A stretch of 64,000 nt of DNA from Rhodoferax ferrireducens (GTDB lineage Bacteria; Pseudomonadota; Gammaproteobacteria; Burkholderiales; Burkholderiaceae_C), in assembly GCA_002083775.1 (NCBI GenBank), contig MTEI01000003.1, positions 186,001 through 250,000 of the forward strand. Reading direction: 5' to 3'. The position numbers were made by a program, and so were the translations under genes. Positions 7,233-17,472 of the stretch are shown piece by piece. Under the pieces are notes generated by a model. That model was not told the DNA's origin. It was given only the letters and a program-made list of their open reading frames with translations, and made no database searches. The stretch's first letter is position 1, and each line of letters begins with the position of its first letter.

Positions 7233-9829
7233 TCACGCGGGCTCCGGGAGGGTGGGTAACGGGGCTGGCTTGCCAAACAGGTAGCCCTGGAAATGCCGAC
7301 AGCCCAAAGCCAACAGCGCGTCACGCTGCGCGGGCAACTCCACGCCTTCGGCGATCACCTGCAGATGCAGGCTCTCGCCCATGGTGATGATGGCGCGGAT
7401 GATGCTGGCGTCTTGCGCGCTGCTGAGCATGTCGTGCACAAAACTCTGGTCGATCTTGAGCTGGCTCAGTGGCAGGCGCTTGAGCATGGTCAGCGATGAG
7501 TAGCCGGTGCCAAAGTCGTCCAGCGACAGGCGCACACCCAGCGTCCGCAGCGCACGCATCTTCTCGATGACACTGGGCACGTCATCCACCAGCTGGCTCT
7601 CGGTCAGCTCCAGCTCCAGCCGCGCCGGATTGGCACCACTCTGGCGCAGCACGCTCTCGACCTGCGCCACAAAATCGGCCTGGCGGACTGCTGAGCGCTC
7701 ACGTTTACGGCCAAGTGCCAGCCTGCCTGGGGGGCTTGGTGCGCCCAGGCCAGCAGCTGCTGGCAAGCGGTTTGCATGATCCAGTGGCCCAGCGGCAGGA
7801 TCACGCCGCAGCTTTCCGCCGCTGCAATGAAATCGCCCGGGTTGACCAGCCCGCGCATCGGATGCTGCCACCGCACCAGCGCCTCATAACCCAGGGTGCG
7901 CCCATCGGCATCCACCTGTGGTTGGTAAAACAGCATGAATTCCTGCGATTTGAGCGCCCAGCGCAGGTCGGCTTCGAGCGAGGTGCGGGCGATCACACGC
8001 GCCTGCATCTGCGGGTTGAAAAAGCGCAACGCATTGCGCCCGCCGGCCTTGGCCTGGTACATCGCCAGGTCGGCCTGTTTGAAAATATCGTCGCATGAGG
8101 CCGTGCTGCTGTCCAGCAAGGCTACCCCCATGCTGACGCTGCATTGGCAGGTCTGGCCTTCCAGCGCATAGGGCTCGCTCAGGCGCGCCAGAATTTTCTG
8201 GCCGATGTGTTGCGCCTGGCGCGCTGCCTCCTCGGGGCGGATGTCCAGCTCCATCAGCATCACCACAAACTCGTCGCCGCCCTGGCGCGCCAGCGTGTCC
8301 TGGGCGCGCACACACTCACTCAGGCGCCGGGCCACTTCGCGCAGCAGCAGGTCGCCCACCGCGTGGCCCAGGGTGTCGTTGATGTCCTTGAAGTTGTCCA
8401 CATCGACAAACATCAGCGCCACCCCTTGCCCCTTGCGCGTCAGGCTGGTCAGCAGTTGCTGCACCCGGTCTTGCAGCAGGCGTCGGTTGGGCAGGCCGGT
8501 CAGCGGGTCGTAAAAAGCCAGCTGGTAAATGGTTTCCTCGGCCTGCTTGCGTTTGGTGATGTCAGTGGAGATGCCGCACAGCGCGTAGATCTGCCCGTGG
8601 GCGTCGCGCAGCGGCAGCTTGACCGACAGGTAGCTGCGCGCCACCGTGCCATCCAAGGTGCGGTTGATCTCTTCTTCCTCCACCCGTTCGCCTTGCTGGA
8701 TGACCCGCAAATCATGGATGCGCAGCCGGTTCGTGGTGGGCGCGTCAAAAAAATCGCTGTCGCATTGGCCCACTATGGTGGGCAGCTCCCGGCCAAACAG
8801 CTTGCAGACGGCCTCGTTGGCATATTGGTAACGCAAGTCGGTGTCTTTGATGTAGATGGCGGCGTCCACGCTGTCCAGAATGGTGCGCAACCGCGCTTCG
8901 GTGGCCTGGATATGGGCGGTTTTTTGCGTCACCTGGCGGCGCAGCCAGTGGTTGAGCAGCAAGGCCAGCCCCAGCAGCAGCGCCAACCCACCCACCAGCC
9001 AGACGATGTAGGTGGGAATGACCGGGCGCGTGTCAGGCTGCATCCAGCGTTGCATGGCGCTGGCGTAAGGCGAGTCATCGCGCACCTGCCAATCTCCCAG
9101 ATGCCGGTCAATGGCTTGCAGCAAATCGGCGTTTTTGCCTTTGGCCGTGGCGTAAAACAGCTGCGCCGGCTGGAACACGATGGCGGTGGTCTCCAGCTGG
9201 TAGTCATTGGCTTTCAGGTCACCAAAAAACCGGTTGGCGGCCACGGCGTCCACCTGCTGCGCGGCGGCCTGCTCAAAACCGCGCTCAAACGAGTCCACCG
9301 GCACCAGATCAGCCGTGATGGCAAAACTCTCCAGCAAGCTTTTCAGAAAGCTGGCCTGGATCGAGCCCTTGACCACCGCAATGCGCTTGCCCTTGAGGTC
9401 CAGCATGGAGGAGATCGGCACGCCCTTGTGTTTGTAGAGCTGCGACCAGCTCAGCAGCGCCGGGGTGTTGTGAAAGTCATACAGCTGCGCGCGCTCTGAG
9501 GTAAAGGCCACGTCGGGCATCAGGTCGATGCGCCCGGTCTTGAGGGCGTCCAGGCAGGTTTGCCACTCGCAGACAAAGGGCTGCAGCTGCCAGCGCTCCT
9601 GCTCTGCCATGGCCACCAGCAGGTCGCCCAGGATGCCGCTGGGCTGGCCATTGGCGTCCGAAAAAATTTTGGGTGCGTTGGCATACACCCCAACCCGCAC
9701 CACGCGGGGTGTGGGCCCGTCTGCCCCGGCGGCCTGCGGCAGCAACGCCACCAGCAGCAGCCAGGGCGCCCATGAGACCCCCGCGCGCCAGTTGCTTCGC
9801 CAGTTGAACAGGGAGGATAGCCTCAGCAT
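7233..9829 (-). pseudogene. Sensor GGDEF-EAL protein with periplasmic solute-binding and PAS domains, frameshifted in the EAL domain
   Basis: The intact product would be about 865 aa: signal peptide (from the ATG at 9829), SBP_bac_3-type periplasmic domain (VRVGVYANAPKIFSDANGQP onward), one transmembrane helix (YIVWLVGGLALLLGLALLLN), PAS domain, GGDEF domain (RQGGDEFVVML with an RAQD inhibitory-site motif five residues earlier) and EAL domain (YEALVRW). At AVNVSAQQ the frame changes: FRQADFVAQVES continues in the next frame. One base, a T on the coding strand, is missing near 7687. After the shift the EAL motifs DDFGTGYSS, KIDQSFV and AEGVE follow to the stop at 7233. Either the gene is broken, leaving a possibly active cyclase with half an EAL domain, or this is a sequence error. 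It is divergent from putA, suggesting an amino-acid ligand. Confidence 0.87.
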
Positions 9830-9898
9830 GGGCAGATTGTGGCGGGCAAGCCCGTTTTTTGTCCAGTCATGGATAACCCGCAGACTTTGCGATAAATC

Positions 9899-9924
9899 CA
9901 CTATGAATTTGCTTAAATATAGTG
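9899..9924. promoter_or_regulatory. Candidate operator in the putA / GGDEF-EAL divergent region
   Basis: The AT-rich intergenic segment carries an inverted repeat, CACTAT and ATAGTG, with 14 bases between the arms, ending about 57 bases before the putA start. A dyad here would suit the nearby Lrp-type regulator. No promoter boxes could be assigned with confidence. Confidence 0.35.
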
Positions 9925-9981
9925 AAAAATTTACCTGAAAACCCGACAACATGACGTTTTTATTTGTTGACGGAGTTTCTC

Positions 9982-12900
9982 ATGCCACGAGTGTCGCGTT
10001 TGCCCAATCCTTATCGCCCCGAGGCGATGATCGTGTCCCAGCGGCTGCTGGCGCTCAGCCAGGCGCTGGACTGGGCCACGGTGGCCCGCATGGCGGCACC
10101 CTGGGTGCAGGCGGTGCGCGACAACCCGCCGCCGTTCTGGGCCATGGAGAGCCTGCTCAAGGAATACCCGATCAGCAGCAATGAGGGCCTGGCCCTGATG
10201 CGCCTGGCCGAAGCCCTGCTGCGTGTGCCGGATGCCGAAACCGCCATTGCCCTCACCGCTGACCAGCTGGGCCGTGCTGACTTTGAGGGCAGCAGCGACA
10301 AGGTGCTGTCGCGCCTGTCGAGCACCGCCATTGCCATGAGCAAGCACTTTCTGCCCAACGCGGGCCAAACCGCCAGTGAGCCGGGCCTGCTGGCCAAGCT
10401 GGGCGCGCGCACCGTGGTGGCGGCCACGCTGCGCGCGGTGCAACTGCTGGGGCGCCAGTTTGTGCTCGGCCAGACCATGGCGGAAGGCATGGGCGAAGCC
10501 CTGTCGGCGAAGAAAAAGATGCCCAACCTGCGCTACAGCTACGACATGTTGGGTGAGGGTTCACGCACCGATGCCGACGCGCTGGCGCACCTTCAGAGTT
10601 ACCAGAATGCTATTGAGGCCATAGCGAGAGACGCAAGTAAAACAAGGGCTTGTGAGGAAAATGACGGCATTTCCATCAAACTCAGCGCCTTGCACCCGCG
10701 GTATGAAGACGCACAGTTTGAGCGCGTGATGGCCGAACTGGTGCCGCGTGTCTGGGGCCTGTGTGAACAAGCTGCACACGCCAACATCAACTTGACCATC
10801 GACGCCGAAGAGGTGGACCGGCTGGAGCTCTCGCTGGAGGTGTTTGAAGCCCTGGCCGCGCAGGTGGCGCAACACGCGCCGCAGTGGCGCGGTTTTGGGC
10901 TGGCCATGCAGTCGTACCAGACCAACGCGCAGGAGCTGGTGGAGCACGTCATTGCCCTGGCGCGCCAGTACAAGCTGCGCTTCATGTGCCGCCTGGTCAA
11001 GGGCGCGTATTGGGACGCGGAAATCAAGCGCGCCCAAGAGTTGGGCCTGCCGCACTACCCGGTGTTCACCCACAAACACCACACCGACGTGTCGTACCTG
11101 GCCTGCGCCCGTGCGCTGCTGGACGCGCCCGACGCCATCTACCCGCAATTTGCCACCCACAACGCGGCGACCGTGGCGGCCATCCTGCAGATGGCGAAAA
11201 TGAGCGCCCCCTTTGAGCTGCAGCGCCTGCACGGCATGGGTGAAGGCGTGTATGGCGAGGTGCTGAAAAACCCGCAGATCGCCTGCCGCGTTTACGCGCC
11301 GGTAGGGGCGCACAAGGATTTGCTGGCCTACTTGGTGCGGCGGCTGCTGGAAAACGGTGCCAACTCGTCGTTTGTCCACCAGCTGGCGGATGAATCTGTG
11401 CCTGTTTCAGACTTGCTGGTGTCGCCGTTGCGCCAAGAGTTGCACACCGCCCTGCCACTGCCGCCCGATCTGTTTGGCTTTCAGCGTGCCAACAGTTGCG
11501 GGCTGGACCTGACCGTGCCCGCCATGCGCGAGCCGCTGCTGGCCGCTTACGCCAGCGTGCAGGTGCCCCATGTGCCAATGTTTGATGCCAAATTGGCCTC
11601 AGGCCCTCTATCCATAAGTGCCAGTAGCTATCAAAAATGGTGCAAGGTGCCGGTGATGCAGCGTGCCCATATCCTGCGCCAGGCGGCGGATGCCATGCAG
11701 GCGCAGCTGCCACGCTTTTGCGCGCTGCTGGTCAAAGAGGCGTTCAAAACCTGGGTGGACGCGGTGAGCGAGGTGCGTGAAGCCATCGACTTTTTGCGCT
11801 ATTACGCCCGTGAGGCTGAGCGCATCATGGCGCCGCAGGTGATGCCCGGCTTGGAAGGTGACACGTTGCTGGGTGTCACCGGCGAAAGCAACGAGCTGTT
11901 TTTGACCGGCCGCGGCCCGTGGGTGTGCATCAGCCCGTGGAACTTTCCGCTGGCCATCTTCACCGGCCAGATTGCCGCTGCGCTGGCCACTGGCAATACG
12001 GTGCTGGCCAAACCCGCCGAGCAAACCCCCGGGGTGGCGCTGGAAGCCGTCAAGCTGTTGCACGCTGCGGGCGTGCCCGAGGGCGCGCTGCAACTGCTAC
12101 ATGGCCCGGGCGATACCGTGGGTGCCGCGCTGGTGGCAGCGCCCGGCGTGGCCGGTGTGGTGTTCACGGGCTCCACCACGGTTGCCAAACACATCCACCG
12201 CGCGCTGGCGGCCAAGGACGGGCCCATCGTGCCGCTGATTGCCGAAACCGGTGGCATCAATGCCATGCTGGTCGACAGCACCGCGCTGCCCGAGCAGGTG
12301 TGCGACGCGGTGATGCAATCCGCCTTCCGAAGCGCCGGGCAGCGTTGCTCCGCGCTGCGTCTGCTGTGCGTGCACGAAGACATTGCCGACCCGGTGATCG
12401 CCATGATTTGCGGTGCCGCGCGCGAACTGGTGGTGGGTGACCCGGCGGAGCTGGCCACCGATGTCGGCCCGGTGATTGATGCTGAAGCCTTTGCAGGCAT
12501 TCAGCAGCACCTGACTCGGCTGCGCAGCGAGGCACAGGATGTTCTTGAGAGTTATAAGGAAAATATGCCTCAAGCCCTTATAGATAAAGGGCTAACAGCT
12601 ATGAATTCAATGGCAAACCTGATGGCGCCGCAAGCCTTTGAAGTGCAGCACATCAGCGACCTGAAAGAAGAAATCTTCGGCCCGGTGTTGCACATCGTGC
12701 GCTGGGGCGGTGACCCGCTGAAGGTCATTGCGCAGATCAACGCGCTGGGTTATGGGCTAACGCTGGGCATTCAGACCCGCATTGACAGCCGCGCACAAGC
12801 GCTGGCCCACGCCGCGCACATCGGCAATGTCTACATCAACCGCAACCAGATTGGCGCGGTGGTGGGCGTGCAGCCGTTTGGTGGCGAGGGCCTGAGCGGC

Positions 12901-13008
12901 ACCGGTCCCAAGGCGGGTGGGCCGCACTATCTGTACCGCTTTTGCGCCGAGAAAACCGTCACCATCAACACCACCGCGGCGGGGGGCAATGTGCAGTTGA
13001 TGGCCTAG
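9982..13008 (+). CDS. putA: Bifunctional proline dehydrogenase / L-glutamate-gamma-semialdehyde dehydrogenase PutA (short form)
   Basis: A 1008-residue PutA that oxidises proline to P5C (FAD) and then to glutamate (NAD). The proline dehydrogenase half carries GISIKLSALHPRYEDAQ, NLTIDAEEVDRLELSLEVF and FMCRLVKGAYWDAEIKRAQ; the aldehyde dehydrogenase half carries SPWNFPLAIFTGQIAAAL, TGSTTVAKHI, IAETGGINAM (Glu) and AGQRCSALR (catalytic Cys789). There is no N-terminal ribbon-helix-helix DNA-binding domain, so it is not self-regulating like E. coli PutA. GGAG precedes the ATG at 9982. Three R1 repeats are translated within it (near residues 206-228, 536-553 and 858-877), each outside the catalytic motifs; the second lies in the inter-domain region. 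Confidence 0.95.
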   Translation: MPRVSRLPNPYRPEAMIVSQRLLALSQALDWATVARMAAPWVQAVRDNPPPFWAMESLLKEYPISSNEGLALMRLAEALLRVPDAETAIALTADQLGRADFEGSSDKVLSRLSSTAIAMSKHFLPNAGQTASEPGLLAKLGARTVVAATLRAVQLLGRQFVLGQTMAEGMGEALSAKKKMPNLRYSYDMLGEGSRTDADALAHLQSYQNAIEAIARDASKTRACEENDGISIKLSALHPRYEDAQFERVMAELVPRVWGLCEQAAHANINLTIDAEEVDRLELSLEVFEALAAQVAQHAPQWRGFGLAMQSYQTNAQELVEHVIALARQYKLRFMCRLVKGAYWDAEIKRAQELGLPHYPVFTHKHHTDVSYLACARALLDAPDAIYPQFATHNAATVAAILQMAKMSAPFELQRLHGMGEGVYGEVLKNPQIACRVYAPVGAHKDLLAYLVRRLLENGANSSFVHQLADESVPVSDLLVSPLRQELHTALPLPPDLFGFQRANSCGLDLTVPAMREPLLAAYASVQVPHVPMFDAKLASGPLSISASSYQKWCKVPVMQRAHILRQAADAMQAQLPRFCALLVKEAFKTWVDAVSEVREAIDFLRYYAREAERIMAPQVMPGLEGDTLLGVTGESNELFLTGRGPWVCISPWNFPLAIFTGQIAAALATGNTVLAKPAEQTPGVALEAVKLLHAAGVPEGALQLLHGPGDTVGAALVAAPGVAGVVFTGSTTVAKHIHRALAAKDGPIVPLIAETGGINAMLVDSTALPEQVCDAVMQSAFRSAGQRCSALRLLCVHEDIADPVIAMICGAARELVVGDPAELATDVGPVIDAEAFAGIQQHLTRLRSEAQDVLESYKENMPQALIDKGLTAMNSMANLMAPQAFEVQHISDLKEEIFGPVLHIVRWGGDPLKVIAQINALGYGLTLGIQTRIDSRAQALAHAAHIGNVYINRNQIGAVVGVQPFGGEGLSGTGPKAGGPHYLYRFCAEKTVTINTTAAGGNVQLMA
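10600..10666 (+). repeat. R1 dispersed repeat inside putA, copy 1 (diverged)
   Basis: GAATGCTATTGAGGCCATAG, then GCAAGTAAAACAAGGGCT, aligns with the forward R1 element; it is read ACA-AGG-GCT as in yggS and moaC. It encodes NAIEAIARDASKTRACEEND just before the conserved GISIKLSALHP block. It is the most diverged of the three putA copies. Confidence 0.5.
11586..11640 (-). repeat. R1 dispersed repeat inside putA, copy 2
   Basis: On the plus strand GCCAAATTGGCCTCAGGCCC, then TCTATCCATAAGTGCCAGTA and GCTATCAAAAATGG, is the R1 element in reverse orientation. It encodes KLASGPLSISASSYQKW in the linker between the two PutA catalytic halves. Confidence 0.75.
12555..12612 (-). repeat. R1 dispersed repeat inside putA, copy 3
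   Basis: AAAATATGCCTCAAGCCCTT, ATAGATAAAGGGCTAACAGC and TATGAATTC form a near-consensus reverse R1 copy with the full AGCCCTTAT..ATAAAGGGCT stem. It encodes NMPQALIDKGLTAMN, which appears as extra sequence relative to typical PutA proteins. Confidence 0.85.
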
Positions 13009-13170
13009 CGCAGTCCATCCGGCAGCAGTGGCTTGCTGGCGCAGCGCGCCAAGGCGGAAGTCTGCAGGGCTTGCATTGGGCAGTCAGGCGCTATGACTTT
13101 GTGGCATAGTGGGTGCACCCAAGGGCACACCGGCGTTGTGATTGCTCTGATCAATCCAACGGAGACTCGC

Positions 13171-14796
13171 ATGACCCCAACCGCCACCGACAAAAACGCC
13201 GCCGCCATTTTTGGCGACAAGATCATTTTGGCGGCCATTGCCATGGGTGCCGTGGCAGCGCTGATTCTGGGCACCCAGTTCATTGACACCACGCTGGCGG
13301 TGGCCGGCACCGCCATCTTTTCGCTTCTGGCGGTAGCGGTGTATGCCAGCGCCAAGGGCACCGAACTCAGCAAATATTTGCTCACCTTTGTTCTGATCGG
13401 CCTGGTGGTGCTGCACATCCAGCTGGCGCAGGGCATGGTGGAGTTTCACTTTGGCGTGTTTGTCACGCTGGCGCTTCTGCTGGTGTACCGGGACTGGCGC
13501 ATCATCGTGTTTGGTGCGGCCATGTACGCGGTGCACCATGTGCTGTTTGACCGGCTGCAGGCCGCAGGCTACGGGCTGTATTGCCTGTCGGAGCCTAATT
13601 TCATGATCATCCTTTTACACGCCGCCTACGTGGTGGTGCAGGCGGGGGTGGAGGTGGTGCTGGTGATCGGCATGGCGCGTGCGGCGCAAGCGGGTGAAGA
13701 GCTGGGTGTGCTGGTGTCACGCGTGAACCAGGCCGATGGCATTTTGCTCAATGTGTCGGAGGTGGTCACACACACCCCCTCCAGCCAGGCTCTCAAGACC
13801 ACCCTGGAGCGCATGGACAGCGCTGTGTCGGCAGTGCGCACCGGCTCCAACAGCATCGAGCTGGCTGCCGCCGAAATCGCCAGTGGCAACCAGGACCTGA
13901 GCAACCGCACCGAGCAAACCGCCAGCAACCTGCAGCGCACCGCCAGCAGCATGGCACACCTCACGGAAATGGTCACCCAGTCCGCCGAGAACGCCCGCCA
14001 GGCGAACCAGCTGGCCATGAACGCCAGCACCGTGGCGGCGCAAGGCGGCGCGGTGGTCAGCCAGGTGGTGGACACCATGCGCGGCATCAACGAGGCGTCA
14101 CGCAAGATCAGCGACATCATCAGCGTGATCGACGGTATTGCCTTCCAGACCAATATTCTGGCGCTCAACGCAGCGGTGGAAGCTGCCCGCGCGGGCGAGC
14201 AGGGGCGTGGTTTTGCGGTGGTAGCGTCTGAGGTGCGTTCGCTGGCCGGGCGCAGTGCCGAGGCCGCCAAAGAGATCAAGACGCTGATCAACACCAGCGT
14301 CGAGCGGGTCGAACTGGGCAGCACGCTGGTGGACCAGGCTGGCACCACCATGACCGAGGTGGTGGGGTCGATTCGCCGGGTGACCGACATCATGGGCGAG
14401 ATCAGTGCTGCCAGCAACGAGCAGGCCACCGGTGTGGCCAGTGTCAGTGAAGCCGTCGCCGAGATGGATCAGGCCACGCAGCAAAACGCCGCGCTGGTGG
14501 AGCAAATGGCCGCCGCCGCAGGCAGCCTGCGCACGCAGGCGCAGGAACTGGTGCAGACCGTGGCGGTGTTCAAGGCCAGCGACAGCGCGGGTAGCTACCG
14601 CCAGTCAAGCGCCCCTGCGCCGCGCCGCGCACCCCCCAAGGCGATGGCGGCACCCGCGCCCCGGCCCAAGCTGGCGGCCACCAAACCCGCCAGGGTGCAG
14701 CCGCGCACCCCGCAAATCAGCCAGGCCGCGAAACCGGCCAGCCCGCCACCCGCCGCCTCCAGCGCCACGCCGGATGACGAGTGGGAGACCTTTTAG
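13171..14796 (+). CDS. Methyl-accepting chemotaxis protein with a multi-pass membrane sensor
   Basis: A 541-residue chemoreceptor. The first ~180 residues form about six hydrophobic helices with short loops and no periplasmic ligand domain, so sensing is probably in or at the membrane; several His residues ([24 protein letters not shown]) sit in this part. The cytoplasmic signalling domain has the conserved hairpin [20 protein letters not shown] and methylation helices. The protein ends in EWETF, close to the NWETF pentapeptide that tethers CheR/CheB, after a Pro/Ala-rich linker. The start at 13171 has GGAG upstream; an open extension to 13033 is not used. It lies directly after putA on the same strand, suggesting taxis linked to amino-acid metabolism. 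Confidence 0.92.
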   Translation: MTPTATDKNAAAIFGDKIILAAIAMGAVAALILGTQFIDTTLAVAGTAIFSLLAVAVYASAKGTELSKYLLTFVLIGLVVLHIQLAQGMVEFHFGVFVTLALLLVYRDWRIIVFGAAMYAVHHVLFDRLQAAGYGLYCLSEPNFMIILLHAAYVVVQAGVEVVLVIGMARAAQAGEELGVLVSRVNQADGILLNVSEVVTHTPSSQALKTTLERMDSAVSAVRTGSNSIELAAAEIASGNQDLSNRTEQTASNLQRTASSMAHLTEMVTQSAENARQANQLAMNASTVAAQGGAVVSQVVDTMRGINEASRKISDIISVIDGIAFQTNILALNAAVEAARAGEQGRGFAVVASEVRSLAGRSAEAAKEIKTLINTSVERVELGSTLVDQAGTTMTEVVGSIRRVTDIMGEISAASNEQATGVASVSEAVAEMDQATQQNAALVEQMAAAAGSLRTQAQELVQTVAVFKASDSAGSYRQSSAPAPRRAPPKAMAAPAPRPKLAATKPARVQPRTPQISQAAKPASPPPAASSATPDDEWETF

Positions 14797-14814
14797 CCTG
14801 AATGCTTGACGGGT

Positions 14815-15738
14815 TTAGCCGCCAGGCTTGCGCATCAGCGTGCTTTTGCCAAACAGCGATTCAATCAAATCCACCGCTACCTCGGCGGTGCGGTTGCGCT
14901 CATCAAAGGCCGGGTTGAGCTCCATCACGTCGAGTGAGGCCAGTCGACCGGTGTCGGCAATCATCTCCATACACAGCTGCGCCTCGCGGTAAGTGGGGCC
15001 GCCGCGCACCGTGGTGCCTACGCCGGGGGCGATGTCGGGGTCGAGAAAATCCACGTCAAAGCTCACATGCAAATGCGTGTTGGCGTCCACCAGCGCCAGC
15101 GCCAGCTCGACTGCCGCGCGCATGCCCATCTCATCAATGAAACGCATGTCAAACACATCCAGCCCGGCCTCGTGCACCAGGCGTTTTTCGCCCTCGTCCA
15201 CACTGCGGATGCCAATCTGGCGCACCCATTTCGGGTTGATGGCCGGCACCTGGCCGCCAATGCCGGTGAGCTCTGGCGGCCCGTAACCGCACAGGCAGGC
15301 CACCGGCATGCCGTGCACGTTGCCGCTGGGGGTGAGGGTGTTGGTGTTGAAGTCGGCGTGGGCGTCCAGCCACAACACGCGCAGTTTTTTGCCTGCATCG
15401 CGGCAGTGGCGGGCCACGGCGCTGATCGAACCCAGGCCCAAGCAGTGGTCACCACCGAGCAGAATCGGCAGGCGGCCGAGTTGCAGCTCGGTGTACACCG
15501 CGTTGTGCACGTTCTGGTTCCAGGCGGCCACCTCGGCCAGATGCCGGTAACCGTTTACCGGTGGCAGCCACGGGTTGGCCGGGCCGCTGAGGTTGCCACG
15601 GTCGATCACGTCCAGGCCGTGGCTTTGCAGCACCGGGATGATGTTGGCCACGCGCAAGGCTTCAGGCCCCATGCTGGCACCGCGGCTGCCCGCACCAATG
15701 TCGGTGGGGGCGCCAATCAGGGAGATGTTGGAGTTCAT
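14815..15738 (-). CDS. rocF: Arginase
   Basis: A 307-residue ureohydrolase that hydrolyses L-arginine to ornithine and urea with a binuclear manganese centre. Metal-ligand motifs are all present: [19 protein letters not shown] (with NVHGMP nearby) and [14 protein letters not shown]. The N-terminus [25 protein letters not shown] is typical of arginase rather than agmatinase. It is convergent with the chemoreceptor gene (18-base gap). Ornithine formed here can reach glutamate through glutamate semialdehyde, the substrate of the C-terminal half of PutA. Confidence 0.93.
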   Translation of the reverse strand: MNSNISLIGAPTDIGAGSRGASMGPEALRVANIIPVLQSHGLDVIDRGNLSGPANPWLPPVNGYRHLAEVAAWNQNVHNAVYTELQLGRLPILLGGDHCLGLGSISAVARHCRDAGKKLRVLWLDAHADFNTNTLTPSGNVHGMPVACLCGYGPPELTGIGGQVPAINPKWVRQIGIRSVDEGEKRLVHEAGLDVFDMRFIDEMGMRAAVELALALVDANTHLHVSFDVDFLDPDIAPGVGTTVRGGPTYREAQLCMEMIADTGRLASLDVMELNPAFDERNRTAEVAVDLIESLFGKSTLMRKPGG

Positions 15739-15770
15739 GGCGCAGCACTGTACCGCGAGTGCGGTGTGTG

Positions 15771-17318
15771 CTAGGCCGAAAACACCTTCACCGCATCGAC
15801 CAGCTGGGCCGCCTGATCGCCCATGCTGATGGCGGCGGTGCTGCTTTCCTCCACCATGGCGGCGTTTTGTTGGGTCATCTGGTCGAGCTGGGCCACCGCC
15901 TGGGCCACCTGGGCAATGCCCAGCGACTGCTCTTTGGAGCCCAGGGTGATCGCTTGCATCAGGTCGTTGACCCGGTTCACCTGGGCCACCACGTTGGCCA
16001 TGGTCTGGCCGGCGTGGGTGGCCAGCAAGGCGCCGTTTTCCACCTTGGCCACCGAGTCGTCGATGAGGGTCTTGATTTCTTTGGCCGCAGCGGCCGAGCG
16101 GCCTGCCAACGAACGCACTTCAGAGGCCACCACGGCAAAACCGCGGCCCTGCTCGCCGGCGCGGGCAGCCTCCACGGCAGCGTTCAGGGCCAGGATGTTG
16201 GTCTGGAAGGCAATGCCATCGATGACGCTGATGATGTCGGCTATTTTGCGGCTGGAGGCGGTGATCTGCACCATGGTGGCTTCCACATTGGCCATGTCAG
16301 AGCCGCCTTTGGCCGCAACTTCGGTGGCTTCGTGGGCCAACAGGCTGGCCTGGTGGGCGGTGTCGGCGTTTTGCTTGACCGAGGCGGTTTGCTGCTCCAT
16401 GGCAGCGGCAGTTTCTTCCAGGCTGGAGGCGGCCTGTTCGGTGCGGCTGGACAAATCGTTCACCGCGGCAGAGATCTCCTGGCTGGCCCTTTGCACGGCG
16501 GCTGCCTGCTCATGCACGTCAGCCACCAGCGCCTGCAGGTTCAGCCCGGCCTGATGGATGGCGCGGGCGATCAGGCCGACATCGTCGCAGCGGTTGAGGT
16601 TCAGGTCAGCCGCCTGCTCACCTGTTGCCACTTGCTGGGCGGCGGCCTTGATGTGTTGCAGCGGGGTGGTGATCTGCGACTCGATGAACATGTTGGCCAG
16701 CAGCAGGCTGCCCGCCAGGGCGACACCGCTGATCAGCAGCGCAGACAAGCCCAGGCCGGACGCTGCCAGCGCTGCACCGGTGGCCAGTGCCACGCCCAAC
16801 AACGGCAGGCGAACGCGCCAGGCGCTGGGCAGCAATTGCAGCGCGCTGGCCCAGCGCATCAGCCCGGTGCGCACCACCAGCCCGCGGTGAAAAGCCAGGC
16901 CGCTGGCCTTGCCCGCCTTGAAGCGGGCGTAAAGAGGTTCGGCGGTGTTGATTTCGTTGCGATCGGGGTGGGTGCGCGCCGACAGGTAACCCACCATCTG
17001 GCCGCCACGGCGCATCGGCGCGGCGTTGGCACAGACCCAGTAATGGTCACCATTCTTGCGCCGGTTTTTGACCACGGCGCGCCACGATTGGCCGTCTTTG
17101 AGCGTGCGCCACATATCTTCAAACGCCTCGGCGGGCATGTCCGGGTGGCGCACCACGTTGTGCGGCTGCCCGATCAGTTCATGCGCGGCATACCCACTGG
17201 TGCGAACGAACGTCGGATTGGCGTAGATGATGCGGCTGTCTGGATCGGTGGTGGAGAGCAGGGTCTCGTGGGCCGGGAAGGGGTATTCCTGCTGGGTGAC
17301 CGGGAGATTGGTGCGCAT
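15771..17318 (-). CDS. PAS-domain methyl-accepting chemotaxis protein (Aer-like)
   Basis: A 515-residue Aer-type receptor. An N-terminal PAS domain ([39 protein letters not shown], split here by the usual PAS loop; residues ~20-120) has the NVVRHPDMP motif of FAD-binding Aer proteins. Next come two hydrophobic helices ([39 protein letters not shown]), a HAMP-like segment and a full signalling domain with [20 protein letters not shown]. It is expected to mediate energy or redox taxis at the inner membrane. No CheR-tether pentapeptide is present at the C-terminus (VDAVKVFSA), so methylation would need help from other receptors. Confidence 0.93.
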   Translation of the reverse strand: MRTNLPVTQQEYPFPAHETLLSTTDPDSRIIYANPTFVRTSGYAAHELIGQPHNVVRHPDMPAEAFEDMWRTLKDGQSWRAVVKNRRKNGDHYWVCANAAPMRRGGQMVGYLSARTHPDRNEINTAEPLYARFKAGKASGLAFHRGLVVRTGLMRWASALQLLPSAWRVRLPLLGVALATGAALAASGLGLSALLISGVALAGSLLLANMFIESQITTPLQHIKAAAQQVATGEQAADLNLNRCDDVGLIARAIHQAGLNLQALVADVHEQAAAVQRASQEISAAVNDLSSRTEQAASSLEETAAAMEQQTASVKQNADTAHQASLLAHEATEVAAKGGSDMANVEATMVQITASSRKIADIISVIDGIAFQTNILALNAAVEAARAGEQGRGFAVVASEVRSLAGRSAAAAKEIKTLIDDSVAKVENGALLATHAGQTMANVVAQVNRVNDLMQAITLGSKEQSLGIAQVAQAVAQLDQMTQQNAAMVEESSTAAISMGDQAAQLVDAVKVFSA

Positions 17319-17402
17319 GGCGTTGTTTTTTCCAATTCTTCAGGCAGAGGTCTGGCTTAACAGCAAGCCAAAAACTGTGAGGCAGTTTAGCTAAAAACGT
17401 AG

Positions 17403-17447
17403 CAAAAAAAAGCCTGAAAAACTGCGGTTTCTCGCTCAAAACCACAG
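17403..17447 (-). terminator. Rho-independent terminator of the lrp gene
   Basis: On the minus strand CTGTGGTTT and AAACCGCAG form a 9-bp stem (one G-U) around a 7-base loop, followed by TTTTT and, after CAGGC, eight more T. It lies 25 bases after the regulator stop. Confidence 0.8.
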
Positions 17448-17472
17448 CGTTTACCCCAAGCCTGCCGCGGTT

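Noticed and set aside
8144..9499. 451-residue plus-strand frame opposite the GGDEF-EAL gene
   Set aside because: The opposite strand encodes recognisable PAS and GGDEF domains; this is its shadow.
15759..17360. 533-residue plus-strand frame opposite the PAS chemoreceptor
   Set aside because: The minus strand carries a complete Aer-like receptor; the plus frame is a Gly/His/Val-rich shadow.
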